Positions 9,745 through 18,455 of a stretch of DNA of 64,000 nucleotides are shown here, in pieces. The position numbers and the translations under genes were made by a program. Origin of the DNA: Pseudomonas sp. Irchel 3A7 (lineage in GTDB: Bacteria > Pseudomonadota > Gammaproteobacteria > Pseudomonadales > Pseudomonadaceae); assembly GCF_900187565.1 (NCBI RefSeq), contig NZ_FYED01000002.1, forward strand, positions 1 through 64,000, written 5' to 3'. Within the stretch, counting starts at the first letter, position 1, and each line of letters begins with the position of its first letter. Below the pieces are notes generated by a model, which was given only the letters and a program-made list of their open reading frames with translations, made no database searches and was not told the DNA's origin.

Positions 9745-10257
9745 ATGAACACTTTAAGCTGTTCCTCTACAGAACGACACCCAAATGCACTTTGGTTTGA
9801 TTTCGACTGGTCTTCATTGATCGATGTTTCTCCAGGCAGTCACTTGATCACCTCCCGAAATGGGTATATTCACCATGGAATTTACCTTGGAGAACAGCAA
9901 GTTATCCACTACGCAGGGATGTGTAGTGGCTTTGATATAGGTCCCATTGAAATCATACATTTGACCCACTTCGCCAATGGCAGGCAGGTTCGTGTCAGAA
10001 GGCACATGCAAGCCGGATTCAAGCCTGACGTAGTTTTAGAGCGAGCACTCTCACGGCTGGGCGAAACTCGTTATAGACTGCTAACAAATAATTGCGAACA
10101 CTTTTGCTATTGGAGCCTTTTCGGAAAAAGTGAAAGCCCACAAGTGCAAGATGTGTTGAGCCATCCGTCAAAGGCAATAAAATTAATTATGCGGTCTTGG
10201 CCGATAGTAATGGCTTTATATTTACCGGCATTTCGTAAGTTTTTTGCGCTCAATTAG
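9745..10257 (+). CDS. LRAT (NlpC/P60-like) domain protein
   Basis: The 170-residue product has the pattern of the lecithin:retinol acyltransferase (LRAT) fold: GSHLITSRNGYIHHGIYLG at 31-49 with the catalytic-type histidine(s) H43/H44, a second histidine at H55, and NNCEHFCYW at 115-123 with the likely nucleophile C117. LRAT-like proteins are thiol acyltransferases or hydrolases acting on lipids or peptides. The C-terminal 30 residues contain a hydrophobic stretch (IVMALYLPAF) that may touch the membrane. The gene stands alone, with an IS scar upstream and a convergent flavoprotein gene downstream. The family call is good; the substrate is unknown. Such proteins occur sporadically in bacterial accessory DNA. 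Confidence 0.75.
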   Translation: MNTLSCSSTERHPNALWFDFDWSSLIDVSPGSHLITSRNGYIHHGIYLGEQQVIHYAGMCSGFDIGPIEIIHLTHFANGRQVRVRRHMQAGFKPDVVLERALSRLGETRYRLLTNNCEHFCYWSLFGKSESPQVQDVLSHPSKAIKLIMRSWPIVMALYLPAFRKFFALN

Positions 10258-10523
10258 CAGTGTAATTGCGAATGATTCCCCTGTTTGCATTTAAACCTGT
10301 CCTAGGCGTTATTACCGGCCAGGGCTTTGGTGGCGACCCCACTGCAGTAACCCCATTATTTGATGCTGTGAATGCGCAGAAACGTGCTCAGGAAGGTACG
10401 CGGATCAGGGTTGTAGAACATAGAAATCAAGCCATTGCAGAGGAGAAGTGCCAAGCCTGCACTATTGAATGCGTGGTCCACAGAATACAGGCTCGGTACT
10501 TGCCCTAGGCACTTGATCACTAG

Positions 10524-11741
10524 TTAGGCAACTACTTTACGCGCCGGGTCAGCAGACGCAAGTGCGTCGGTGCGGCTCGGGCGTGGTGGATAGATCCATT
10601 CGGAGTTGATCTTGTGTTTGAGAGCTTTAGCTTCCTCACCGACCAACTTAATCTCGCGATCCCAGCCTTCGGTATAAACAGCGCCCCACGAACCGAGATC
10701 AAGGCAAGTCACGTAGAACGGTTGCTCGTAAGGCAAGGTAGGCAAGCCAAGCAGATCAGCTGCCACGTTGTGGCCAGCGTAGCGCCCCATGTTCATAGCG
10801 TGTTGGCAGGACATCATTGCATGGTTCCCTTGGTCGTCAACCAAGGCAAGTGCAACATCACCTGCAGCGAAAACATCGCTAACACCAGCAACACGCAGGT
10901 CGCGAGCAACATGCAGACGACCAAGACGATCTCGCTCGGTTGATACTTGCTCAGTGAGTGAGCTAGCGCGCATGCCACCGGTCCAGATCACCGTTTGGCT
11001 TTCGATGCGCTCTCCCTTATTAGTGAACAGTCCATTTACATCAACAGACACTACCGACGAACCCAACCGGCATTCAATTCCGAGATCGGTGAGTGCTTGA
11101 ATAATAACCGGGCGCGGGCCAGCGCCAAGATCAGGACCGATTTGGGACGCCTGTTCAACGACAACCACCTTGATATCAGCGTCTTCACCTAAAATACAGC
11201 GTAGGCGTTGGGGGAGTTCGCAGGCGATTTCGATACCTGTGAAGCCGCCACCTACGACAACGACGGTATTGCGACCGGTCGATACAGGGCGATCTGCAAG
11301 ACGAGCCAGATGCACGTCCAATTCGCACGCTTCGTCGATTTGGTCGATGCTGAAGGTGTGCTCGCCAACGCCTGGCAACGGAGGACGGAACAGCCTGCTA
11401 CCCGTTGTCAACACCATTTTGTCGTAAGACAGATTGAATCTCATGCCGTTTTCGTCAGTCGCGTCGACGTTTTTGCCCTGGGTATTTATATGAGTTACAT
11501 GTCCACGGATATAACGCACGCCAGCAGCTTCGAGCAGCGGGAGCAGCGGTGTTGTCATGGCTGAGGGAGTTTTTTCGTGTAGACGAGGCCGCATGTGCAG
11601 GACAGGTTCAGGGGAAATCAGAGTGATATCAATTGCACCGTGGCCAGTAGCCCGGCCCTGCTCTTCGAGAACACGTGCTGCACCAAGTGCGCTCCACATG
11701 CCAGCAAAACCGGACCCGATAATCAAAACTCTTTTAGACAT
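10524..11741 (-). CDS. NAD(P)/FAD-dependent oxidoreductase, NDH-2-like
   Basis: A 405-residue flavoprotein of the pyridine nucleotide-disulphide oxidoreductase class, most like type II NADH dehydrogenases. The N-terminal FAD-binding Rossmann motif is IIGSGFAGMW. A second dinucleotide-binding motif, VVVVGGGFTGIE, lies mid-protein for NAD(P)H. The FAD-binding aspartate motif is VFAAGDVA near residue 300. Such enzymes pass electrons from NAD(P)H to quinones without proton pumping. The start is the ATG at 11741 with GGAG nine bases upstream; an in-frame start 54 bases earlier has no ribosome site. It lies downstream of, and in line with, the azoreductase and Rrf2 genes. A role in quinone or electrophile handling is inferred from these neighbours. 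Confidence 0.85.
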   Translation of the reverse strand: MSKRVLIIGSGFAGMWSALGAARVLEEQGRATGHGAIDITLISPEPVLHMRPRLHEKTPSAMTTPLLPLLEAAGVRYIRGHVTHINTQGKNVDATDENGMRFNLSYDKMVLTTGSRLFRPPLPGVGEHTFSIDQIDEACELDVHLARLADRPVSTGRNTVVVVGGGFTGIEIACELPQRLRCILGEDADIKVVVVEQASQIGPDLGAGPRPVIIQALTDLGIECRLGSSVVSVDVNGLFTNKGERIESQTVIWTGGMRASSLTEQVSTERDRLGRLHVARDLRVAGVSDVFAAGDVALALVDDQGNHAMMSCQHAMNMGRYAGHNVAADLLGLPTLPYEQPFYVTCLDLGSWGAVYTEGWDREIKLVGEEAKALKHKINSEWIYPPRPSRTDALASADPARKVVA

Positions 11742-11966
11742 TGTGATGTACTCCATCTTTGATAACAAAATCCTGAATGACAGGACTGCAGACAACTACG
11801 AATAACTTATTCGCAGTTTTATTATAGATTCATTTTTTATCAGGCAAGGTAAAAAAACTTTATAAGTCAGCAATTTAAAACATAAAAACCCGCACAGAAA
11901 AAACTCTGATAGCCAGTTGATGCTTCTTTGAAGCGCGCTTACAGCAAGTTATTTTTCACCGTATAC

Positions 11967-12611
11967 TTACTGAAAATTCTGCTCTTTTGCCCATTTTCGA
12001 GCCACGTCCGACAACTGATTACGGGCTCTTTCCAACGCTTTTTCACGCTCCTCGGCTGCTGCAAATTGCGTAGGTTGTGCATTGACGAATGAAGGATTTT
12101 GAACACCTATGAAGCCAAATGCCGCTTTGAGGGATGGGGTTAGTGCGTCCATATGGGACAGCGGCATACCCGCACGCATGTCTGTGCCTCTGGTAGTGAT
12201 GAATAAAGCTTTCTGTCGGGTCAATTGACCGATGTATTGGCCTGAACTGCTGACTACATATGTCAATTCAGCCCGAATGATATTGTCTATAAAAGCTTTA
12301 AAAACTGAAGGGTAAGAGAAGTTATGCATGGGCATAGCGAATAGGAGTGCATCAGCGTCCAAGACTCGTTGACATAACTCTGTGGATCGAGCCAGAGCCT
12401 GTTCCATTGCTGCCGTGCGCTGCACAGCAGGAGTGTACGCGGCGATGGTGAACAATTCGTCAATGTATGACGGGGGATTTTTCGTCAAATCCAGGTAGTC
12501 GATATCGAGCTCTACATTTTGCTTCCGTAGGCAAGATACAAAGTGGCGGGCTAGACTTCGCGAAATGGAACGTTCACTTTTTGGACTAGCATCGACATGC
12601 AGCAGCTTCAT
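11967..12611 (-). CDS. azoR: FMN-dependent NADH-azoreductase (flavodoxin-fold quinone reductase)
   Basis: The 214-residue product has the length and N-terminus of AzoR proteins: MKLLHVDASPKSERSISRSLARH, with the FMN phosphate-binding SPKSERSISR loop. MPMHNFSYPSVFKAFID at about 94-110 (FMN isoalloxazine loop) and FITTRGTDMR follow. AzoR enzymes reduce azo dyes, quinones and nitro compounds with NADH by two-electron transfer. The start ATG at 12611 has TAGGAG upstream. It sits 28 bases behind the Rrf2 regulator gene on the same strand, so the two are probably co-transcribed, with the redox-type regulator likely controlling this gene. Confidence 0.9.
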   Translation of the reverse strand: MKLLHVDASPKSERSISRSLARHFVSCLRKQNVELDIDYLDLTKNPPSYIDELFTIAAYTPAVQRTAAMEQALARSTELCQRVLDADALLFAMPMHNFSYPSVFKAFIDNIIRAELTYVVSSSGQYIGQLTRQKALFITTRGTDMRAGMPLSHMDALTPSLKAAFGFIGVQNPSFVNAQPTQFAAAEEREKALERARNQLSDVARKWAKEQNFQ

Positions 12612-12639
12612 GTACGCACTCCTATAGTTATTTGTATTT

Positions 12640-13152
12640 TTAATGCCGGTATTGCCTTCTGCGTTGAAGCCAAGTCATCACTGAATCCTGATGTTCTACA
12701 GGCTCGCTTGCGATGACTTGGTAAGTGAGATGGGCCAACGTATGCATAGCTAAGCTTTCCTCTAAGCGCGTTTGCGCCTCGTACATTATAGAGCTGATTT
12801 TGCACGTTCCTTGAGAAGCCCAGGCAGAAGATTGACCAATGAATACTGCGCAACGCCCTCGAATATTTTTACAATCGAAGATGCCTTTCTGTCCATCAAT
12901 CGCCCGCACGACATCTAGTACGGTAATATTTTCGCTAGGTCGAGCCAGTCTATAGCCTCCACTGACGCCTTCTGTCGCGTTTACTAGGCCCGCCTTTCGC
13001 AGCTTGTTGAACACCTTGGCCAAGTACTCGATTGGAACGCCCTGCAGTTCGGCCAAGTCCCGCACGCTGGGATTGCTGATTCCCTTTGGTAGGTTGACCA
13101 GATAAAGCAGGCAATGCAGGCCGTATTCCACCCCCGTACTAATATGCGTCAC
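12640..13152 (-). CDS. Rrf2-family redox-type transcriptional regulator
   Basis: The likely start is the GTG at 13152, giving a 170-residue protein that begins VTHISTGVEYGLHCLLYLV as most Rrf2 proteins do, with CGGAG upstream. A longer reading to 13263 would run back into the preceding coding region and lacks the family start. The winged helix-turn-helix covers about 25-70 (VRDLAELQGVP, then KAGLVNATEGVSGGYRLA). Three cysteines, C94, C101 and C117, sit where IscR, NsrR and RsrR carry their Fe-S ligands, so a redox- or cluster-dependent switch is likely. It lies between an AhpD-like gene and the azoreductase, all on one strand. Confidence 0.85.
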   Translation of the reverse strand: MTHISTGVEYGLHCLLYLVNLPKGISNPSVRDLAELQGVPIEYLAKVFNKLRKAGLVNATEGVSGGYRLARPSENITVLDVVRAIDGQKGIFDCKNIRGRCAVFIGQSSAWASQGTCKISSIMYEAQTRLEESLAMHTLAHLTYQVIASEPVEHQDSVMTWLQRRRQYRH

Positions 13153-13214
13153 GACACACTCCGGCAATAGTGGTCTAAGTTTATTCTGCACCCATAAGTA
13201 AACGAGGTGTTCTA

Positions 13215-13655
13215 TCAGGTGCTCGGTTTCTGGCGAAAACTGACGGCAAGCCGGTTCCAACAACTGATAGCGTTTATCGCCATGGTCAGGTCAACCATCT
13301 CTGCGTCGGCAAATTCAGCTCGCAACGCTTCGTAGACTTCGTCTGATACGTCGCTGCCAGTCATTTGAGTGAGTGCCTCTGTCCAAGCGAGAGCAGCTTT
13401 TTCACGTGGGCTGAAGAAGTCACTACTACGCCACACAGAAATCGAAAACAAGCGACGGTCAGACTCTCCCAACCGGCGCGCATCAATCGAATGCATGTCC
13501 GTGCAAAACGCACAGTGGTTGAGTTGTGAGGCGCGAATTTTGATCAGATGCAATAAAGGTTCATCAATACTTAAATTGCTGGTCATAGCCTCCAGGGTAA
13601 TCATAGCCTTCATCGCCCGGGGTGACGCGGCATAGTAATCCAGTCGAGATTCCAT
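13215..13655 (-). CDS. Carboxymuconolactone decarboxylase / AhpD-like protein
   Basis: The 146-residue product is an all-helical AhpD-like protein. The redox motif is CAFCTDMH (about residues 53-60), the CxxC...H arrangement used by alkylhydroperoxidase AhpD for disulphide chemistry. It lacks the features of true 4-carboxymuconolactone decarboxylases, so a peroxide- or electrophile-reducing role is more likely. The gene starts at the ATG at 13655, 102 bases beyond the 3' end of the efflux operon, and precedes the Rrf2 and azoreductase genes on the same strand. Confidence 0.85.
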   Translation of the reverse strand: MESRLDYYAASPRAMKAMITLEAMTSNLSIDEPLLHLIKIRASQLNHCAFCTDMHSIDARRLGESDRRLFSISVWRSSDFFSPREKAALAWTEALTQMTGSDVSDEVYEALRAEFADAEMVDLTMAINAISCWNRLAVSFRQKPST

Positions 13656-13757
13656 CAGTTGGCTCCATCTCAGTTGTGTTACGAATGTATGGTGTCCTGC
13701 AAGTGCAGACCACCACCAATACTCAGAAAAATCAGCAGGCCATTGACCTGCTGGTCT

Positions 13758-15224
13758 TCACCGTGACTTCGTAAAAGACTCGCGATCATTGCTGGCTACA
13801 GCTACAGGCTCGTTCACCACCTTTCCCCATCCACCTCCCAGTGCCTTAATCAAACCAACGTAAGCTTTAGCACGCTGTCCCAAAACCTGGGCCTGAGCCC
13901 GCTGAGACACCAGGCTGGTACGTTGGGCATCAATACTCTCGAAATAGCTCGTGTAGCCGTTGACATATCGTGCATCAGCCAACGAGGCCGCTCGCTTGGC
14001 CGCGTTCACAGCCTCGTCCTGAAAGGCCAGTTCACGATTGAGTGTGCGTATGGCGCTAAGACTGTCTTCTACCTCTTTAAAACCGATCAGAACTTGGTTC
14101 TTGTAAGAGGCTACCGCGCCGTCATAGCGGGCATCCGCTTTGTCTAGATTTGCTTGGTTACGGCTACCATCAAGCAACGGCATGTTGAGTACTGTGCCAA
14201 CCAAAGGTCCAAGCAGCCAACTGCGGCTCGACCAGTTGAACAGATTACTCAAGTCGCTAGACTCGAACCCGCCAGAAGCGGTCAAAACCAGGCGCGGGAA
14301 AAACGCCGATTTTGCGACGCCTATACGGGCGCTCGCGGCCGCTAACTGGCGTTGTGCTTGCGCGATATCTGGACGCCGCTCAAGGAGATCCGAAGGTAAT
14401 CCCGCGGGGATTTCCACCGGCCGGGCCACCAATGGTGCACCGGCAAAAGTGAAGTTTGCGGGTGGTTTGCCAAGGAGTACGGCGAGCGCGTGATCATTGG
14501 CCGAGCGCTCACGCCGCGCACCTTCCAGTGACGCCTGAGCTGTCGCCAGCTCAGTACGTGCTTGGGCGGTTTCAAGCTCGCTACGGTCCCCCGTATCGAA
14601 CTGACGTTGAACCATTGCCAAAGACTCATGACGTAATTTAATGGTGTCTTCAAGGATGGCGATTTCGCTATCGAGCGTACGCAGGCTGAAATAGGTCTGC
14701 GCTACATCCGATTGCAGCGCCAATAGGACGGAGCGATAGGCCGCCTCCTCTCCCATTGCTTCCAAGGTTGCTGCTCGAGTGTTGTCTGCGAGTCCGCCGA
14801 AGAGATCTACCTCATAGGAAGCATTTATTTGAGTCTTTAAGATCGTCTGTGATGAACCTGCAGCACCTTGCCGTGTGGGTCCAGCGCCCAACCCAAGCTG
14901 AAAGCTACTGTCAGCTTTGGCCAGGCCGGCAAGTGCCCTTGCTTCTTGAACACGTGATAACGCCACAGTAAGTGTAGGATTGGCTTGACTCGCCGCCACG
15001 ATAAATCCACTGAGTTGGTCATCACCAAACACCTTCCACCACTGACCACGATCGATTGCATCGGACGGCACGCCGACTTTCCAACGATCAGCATTTTCCT
15101 TGGCGACTTCGCGATACATCGCAGGTACGTCAACATCTGTGGTCTCTGCTGGCTTGCTGAGAGAGCAGCCGGCCAGCAGGATGCTGATGCTTAAGAGACT
15201 GATTGCGAATGATCTGTATTTCAT
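13758..15224 (-). CDS. RND efflux outer-membrane channel lipoprotein (OprM/NodT family)
   Basis: The 488-residue product is the outer-membrane exit duct of a tripartite RND pump. The N-terminus is a lipoprotein signal (ISLLSISILLAGC) with acylated cysteine C20. Two OEP domains follow, with the usual internal repeat of long helices and strands (for example LAAASARIGVAKSAFFPRLVL near 300) and a C-terminal AYVGLIKALGGGW stretch. It is the last gene of a three-gene operon and starts three bases after the stop of the permease gene, so translation is probably coupled. The length is normal for the family. Confidence 0.93.
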   Translation of the reverse strand: MKYRSFAISLLSISILLAGCSLSKPAETTDVDVPAMYREVAKENADRWKVGVPSDAIDRGQWWKVFGDDQLSGFIVAASQANPTLTVALSRVQEARALAGLAKADSSFQLGLGAGPTRQGAAGSSQTILKTQINASYEVDLFGGLADNTRAATLEAMGEEAAYRSVLLALQSDVAQTYFSLRTLDSEIAILEDTIKLRHESLAMVQRQFDTGDRSELETAQARTELATAQASLEGARRERSANDHALAVLLGKPPANFTFAGAPLVARPVEIPAGLPSDLLERRPDIAQAQRQLAAASARIGVAKSAFFPRLVLTASGGFESSDLSNLFNWSSRSWLLGPLVGTVLNMPLLDGSRNQANLDKADARYDGAVASYKNQVLIGFKEVEDSLSAIRTLNRELAFQDEAVNAAKRAASLADARYVNGYTSYFESIDAQRTSLVSQRAQAQVLGQRAKAYVGLIKALGGGWGKVVNEPVAVASNDRESFTKSR

Positions 15225-15227
15225 GGC

Positions 15228-18200
15228 TCAAACCTCCCGAATAACTGGATGAGAGACTGGTTCTTGCGCGGTGTTTACAAGTAACTCTTTGTTAGGGCGT
15301 GAGAAGCGTACCGACAACTGCCTTAGAAGCACGTAAAAAACTGGGGTCAAGAACAAGCCAAAAAACGTCACACCAATCATTCCGGTGAATACCGCGACGC
15401 CCATGGCTTGACGCATTTCTGCACCAGCACCACTAGAGATGATCAAAGGCACAACACCAGCGATGAATGCAATGGAAGTCATCAAGATTGGCCGCAGGCG
15501 TAGACGCGAAGCTTCGATTGCAGCCTGTCGAATCGAGCGACCTTGGTGTTCCAGTTCGTGAGCGAACTCGACAATCAAAATCGCGTTCTTACATGCCAGG
15601 CCCACGAGCACCACGAAACTGATTTGCGTGAACAGGTTGTTGTCACCTCCGGTCAACCAAACTCCGGCGATAGCGGATAGGATGCCCATTGGAACAATCA
15701 GCAAAACAGCTATTGGCAGGGTCAAGCTTTCATACTGTGCGGCGAGCACGAAGAAAACCAGCAGCATCGACAAAGGTAAGATGATGAACAGCGTGTTGCC
15801 GGCGATCTTGTTCTGGTAGGTAAGCTCGGTCCACTCGTACCCTATGCCCCGCGGCAATGTTTCGGCAGCAATGCGTTCGATCGCTTCCAGCGCTTGGCCG
15901 CTGCTGTATCCTGGAGCTGGTCCGCCACTAACGTCTGCCGAAGGGAAGCCGTTGTAGCGCATGGCCTGATCCGGACCATAGGTCTGGGTCATTTTCAACA
16001 CCGACGCAAGCGGTACCATGTCACCTTTATCGCTACGTGCCTTGAACAACCCAATGTCTTCAGCGTGACCGCGGAATTCGGCGTCAGCCTGAACCTTGAC
16101 CTGGAAGGTGCGCCCGAATTTGTTGAAGTCGTTGACGTATATCGAACCCAGGTAGATTTGCAGTGTTTCGAATACCGACGGGATTGAAACCCCCAACTGC
16201 TGGGCACGAGTTCGGTCGACATCGGCATACAGTTGCGGCACGTTCATCTGGAAGCTGGAGAACATGCCGGCAAGTTCAGGTGCCTGTTTGGCCTTGGCCA
16301 TGAAGGCCTGCAGCGCATTATTCAATGCCGGTGTGCCGAGCGCGGCCCGGTCCTGCAACTGCAACTTGAAGCCGCCTACGTTACCCATGCCGGACACGGG
16401 TGGCGGCGGAAATACTGCGGTGTAGGCGCCTTTGATATCGCCGAATTTGGCATTGAGCTGGGCAGCAATTTCATTGCCCGTCATGCCGGGTCCTTTACGC
16501 TCGGCAAAATCCTTGAGCACGAAGAATGCAACACCGGAATTAGGGCTGCTGACGAAGCCGTTGATGGTCCAGCCGGCATAACCGGTAACAGCCTCCACGC
16601 CCGGAACTGCAAGTGCAGTGCTGGTCATGTCGCGCAACACGGCTTCAGTACGATCCAAGGAAGCGGCGTCAGGTAGTTGAACAAAGCCCACCAGGTATTG
16701 TTTGTCTTGTGGCGGGACAAATCCTGCCGGTACCTTGTTGAAAATCAACACAGCCACAACGACCAATACGCCGTAAACCAGCAACGCCAGTGACTTGCGC
16801 TTGAGTACCTTGGAAACACTTGTCCCGTAGTTATCGGAGGCGCGACCGAACAGCCGGTTGAAGTGCTTGAAGAAGCCACCGAAAACTTTATCGAATGCTT
16901 TTTGAAACGCATCCTTTGGCGCGTCGTGCCCCTTGAGCAGCATGGCAGCCAAGGCCGGCGACAAGGTCAAGGAGTTGAACGCGGAGATCACAGTGGAAAT
17001 GGCAATGGTCAAGGCGAACTGCTTAAAGAACTGTCCGCTGAGCCCACTGACGAACGCCAACGGCACGAAAACCGCACACAAGGTCAACGCGATCGCAACG
17101 ATCGGCCCCGATACTTCGCGCATAGCCTGGTAGGTCGCGTCTCGGGCCGACAGACCGAGGGCGATATTACGTTCGACGTTTTCGACCACTACGATCGCAT
17201 CGTCGACCACGACCCCGATGGCCAACACTAATCCAAACAGACTCAACGCGTTGATCGAAAATCCCATCATCAACATGATGGCGAATGTACCCACCACCGA
17301 TACCGGTACGGCCAGCAGCGGAATGATCGAGGCACGCCATGTTTGGAGGAAAATAATGACAACTAGAACGACCAGCACGATGGCTTCAAGCAGCGTATGA
17401 ATAACCGCATCAATCGAAGAGCGAACGAATTGCGTCGGGTCGTAGATCACCTGATAGTCCACGCCTTCAGGCATGTCCTTTTTCAGTTCGGCCATGGTCT
17501 TGCGCACATTGTCGGAAATCTGCAGCGCGTTGGAACCTGGCAGTTGGTAGATGAGGATGGCGTTAGCCTGCTTGTTGTCGACCAACGTGCGCAACGCGTA
17601 TTCGCCAGCCGCAAGTTCTACCCGGGCAACATCACGCAAACGCGTGACGCGGCCGTCCGCCGAGGTACGGACAATCACATCGCGGAATTCTTCTTCTGTT
17701 GTCAATCGGCCACGAGCGTTTACCGAAATCTGATAGTCGACGCCGGGCGCAGAAGGCGATGCACCGATCACTCCGGCTGCGGCGTTTACATTCTGCTCAC
17801 GCAGCGCCTGCACCACATCACCGGCGGCCAGGTTGCGGGCCGCCAGCTTGCGCGGATCGAGCCAGATACGCATCGCGTAATCGCCCGAGCCCGCCACTTG
17901 AACCTGGCCGACACCTGGGAGACGTGCGAGCTGGTCCTTGATATTGATCAGGGAATAGTTGCGAAGGTACTGCATGTCATAGCGTTCGTTGGGTGAACGC
18001 AAGTGCACAACCATCGTGAGGTCAGGCGAGCTTTTAAGAGTGGTGACGCCAAGGCGCTGCACCGCTTCGGGCAGGCGCGGCAATGCCTGGTTTACCCGGT
18101 TCTGCACCATTTGCTGCGCAAGGTCGGGATTGGTGCCGAGCTTGAACGTCACCGTCAGCGTCAGTTGCCCGTCAGGCGTGGCCTGGGAATTCATGTACAG

Positions 18201-18431
18201 CATCCCTTCCACACCGTTGATCTGCTCCTCCATGGGCGTTGCAACTGTCTCGGCAATAGTCTGAGGGTGCGCACCGGGATATTGAGCCTTCACCACGACC
18301 GATGGTGGCGCGACATCGGGATACTCAGATATGGGCAGATTAAAAATAGCAATCAGACCTGCTATGAAGATGATCGCAGAGAGGACTCCAGCGAAAATCG
18401 GGCGATCAATGAAAAAACGCGAAATGTTCAT
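15228..18431 (-). CDS. RND efflux inner-membrane permease (HAE1 family)
   Basis: The 1067-residue product is the proton-driven pump of a hydrophobe/amphiphile efflux system (AcrB/MexB/MexF class). It begins MNISRFFIDRPIFAGVLS. It has the two large periplasmic loops and twelve membrane segments of the class, with the proton-relay aspartates in GVVVDDAIVVVENVERN (transmembrane segment 4). The C-terminal membrane bundle includes LVGLACKNAILIVEFAHE. It is full length and intact. The adaptor gene lies 24 bases upstream and the channel gene 3 bases downstream. Exported compounds cannot be read from sequence. It differs from the second permease in this window (42213-45392), which is the closer match to MexF. 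Confidence 0.95.
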   Translation of the reverse strand: MNISRFFIDRPIFAGVLSAIIFIAGLIAIFNLPISEYPDVAPPSVVVKAQYPGAHPQTIAETVATPMEEQINGVEGMLYMNSQATPDGQLTLTVTFKLGTNPDLAQQMVQNRVNQALPRLPEAVQRLGVTTLKSSPDLTMVVHLRSPNERYDMQYLRNYSLINIKDQLARLPGVGQVQVAGSGDYAMRIWLDPRKLAARNLAAGDVVQALREQNVNAAAGVIGASPSAPGVDYQISVNARGRLTTEEEFRDVIVRTSADGRVTRLRDVARVELAAGEYALRTLVDNKQANAILIYQLPGSNALQISDNVRKTMAELKKDMPEGVDYQVIYDPTQFVRSSIDAVIHTLLEAIVLVVLVVIIFLQTWRASIIPLLAVPVSVVGTFAIMLMMGFSINALSLFGLVLAIGVVVDDAIVVVENVERNIALGLSARDATYQAMREVSGPIVAIALTLCAVFVPLAFVSGLSGQFFKQFALTIAISTVISAFNSLTLSPALAAMLLKGHDAPKDAFQKAFDKVFGGFFKHFNRLFGRASDNYGTSVSKVLKRKSLALLVYGVLVVVAVLIFNKVPAGFVPPQDKQYLVGFVQLPDAASLDRTEAVLRDMTSTALAVPGVEAVTGYAGWTINGFVSSPNSGVAFFVLKDFAERKGPGMTGNEIAAQLNAKFGDIKGAYTAVFPPPPVSGMGNVGGFKLQLQDRAALGTPALNNALQAFMAKAKQAPELAGMFSSFQMNVPQLYADVDRTRAQQLGVSIPSVFETLQIYLGSIYVNDFNKFGRTFQVKVQADAEFRGHAEDIGLFKARSDKGDMVPLASVLKMTQTYGPDQAMRYNGFPSADVSGGPAPGYSSGQALEAIERIAAETLPRGIGYEWTELTYQNKIAGNTLFIILPLSMLLVFFVLAAQYESLTLPIAVLLIVPMGILSAIAGVWLTGGDNNLFTQISFVVLVGLACKNAILIVEFAHELEHQGRSIRQAAIEASRLRLRPILMTSIAFIAGVVPLIISSGAGAEMRQAMGVAVFTGMIGVTFFGLFLTPVFYVLLRQLSVRFSRPNKELLVNTAQEPVSHPVIREV

Positions 18432-18455
18432 GAGTGCCTCTCCTCTATGACCGTG

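Noticed and set aside
10266-10508. Open frame of 80 codons between the LRAT gene and the flavoprotein gene
   Set aside because: Starts with TTG, lacks a ribosome site and family match. It may be a remnant, but it cannot be supported as a gene.
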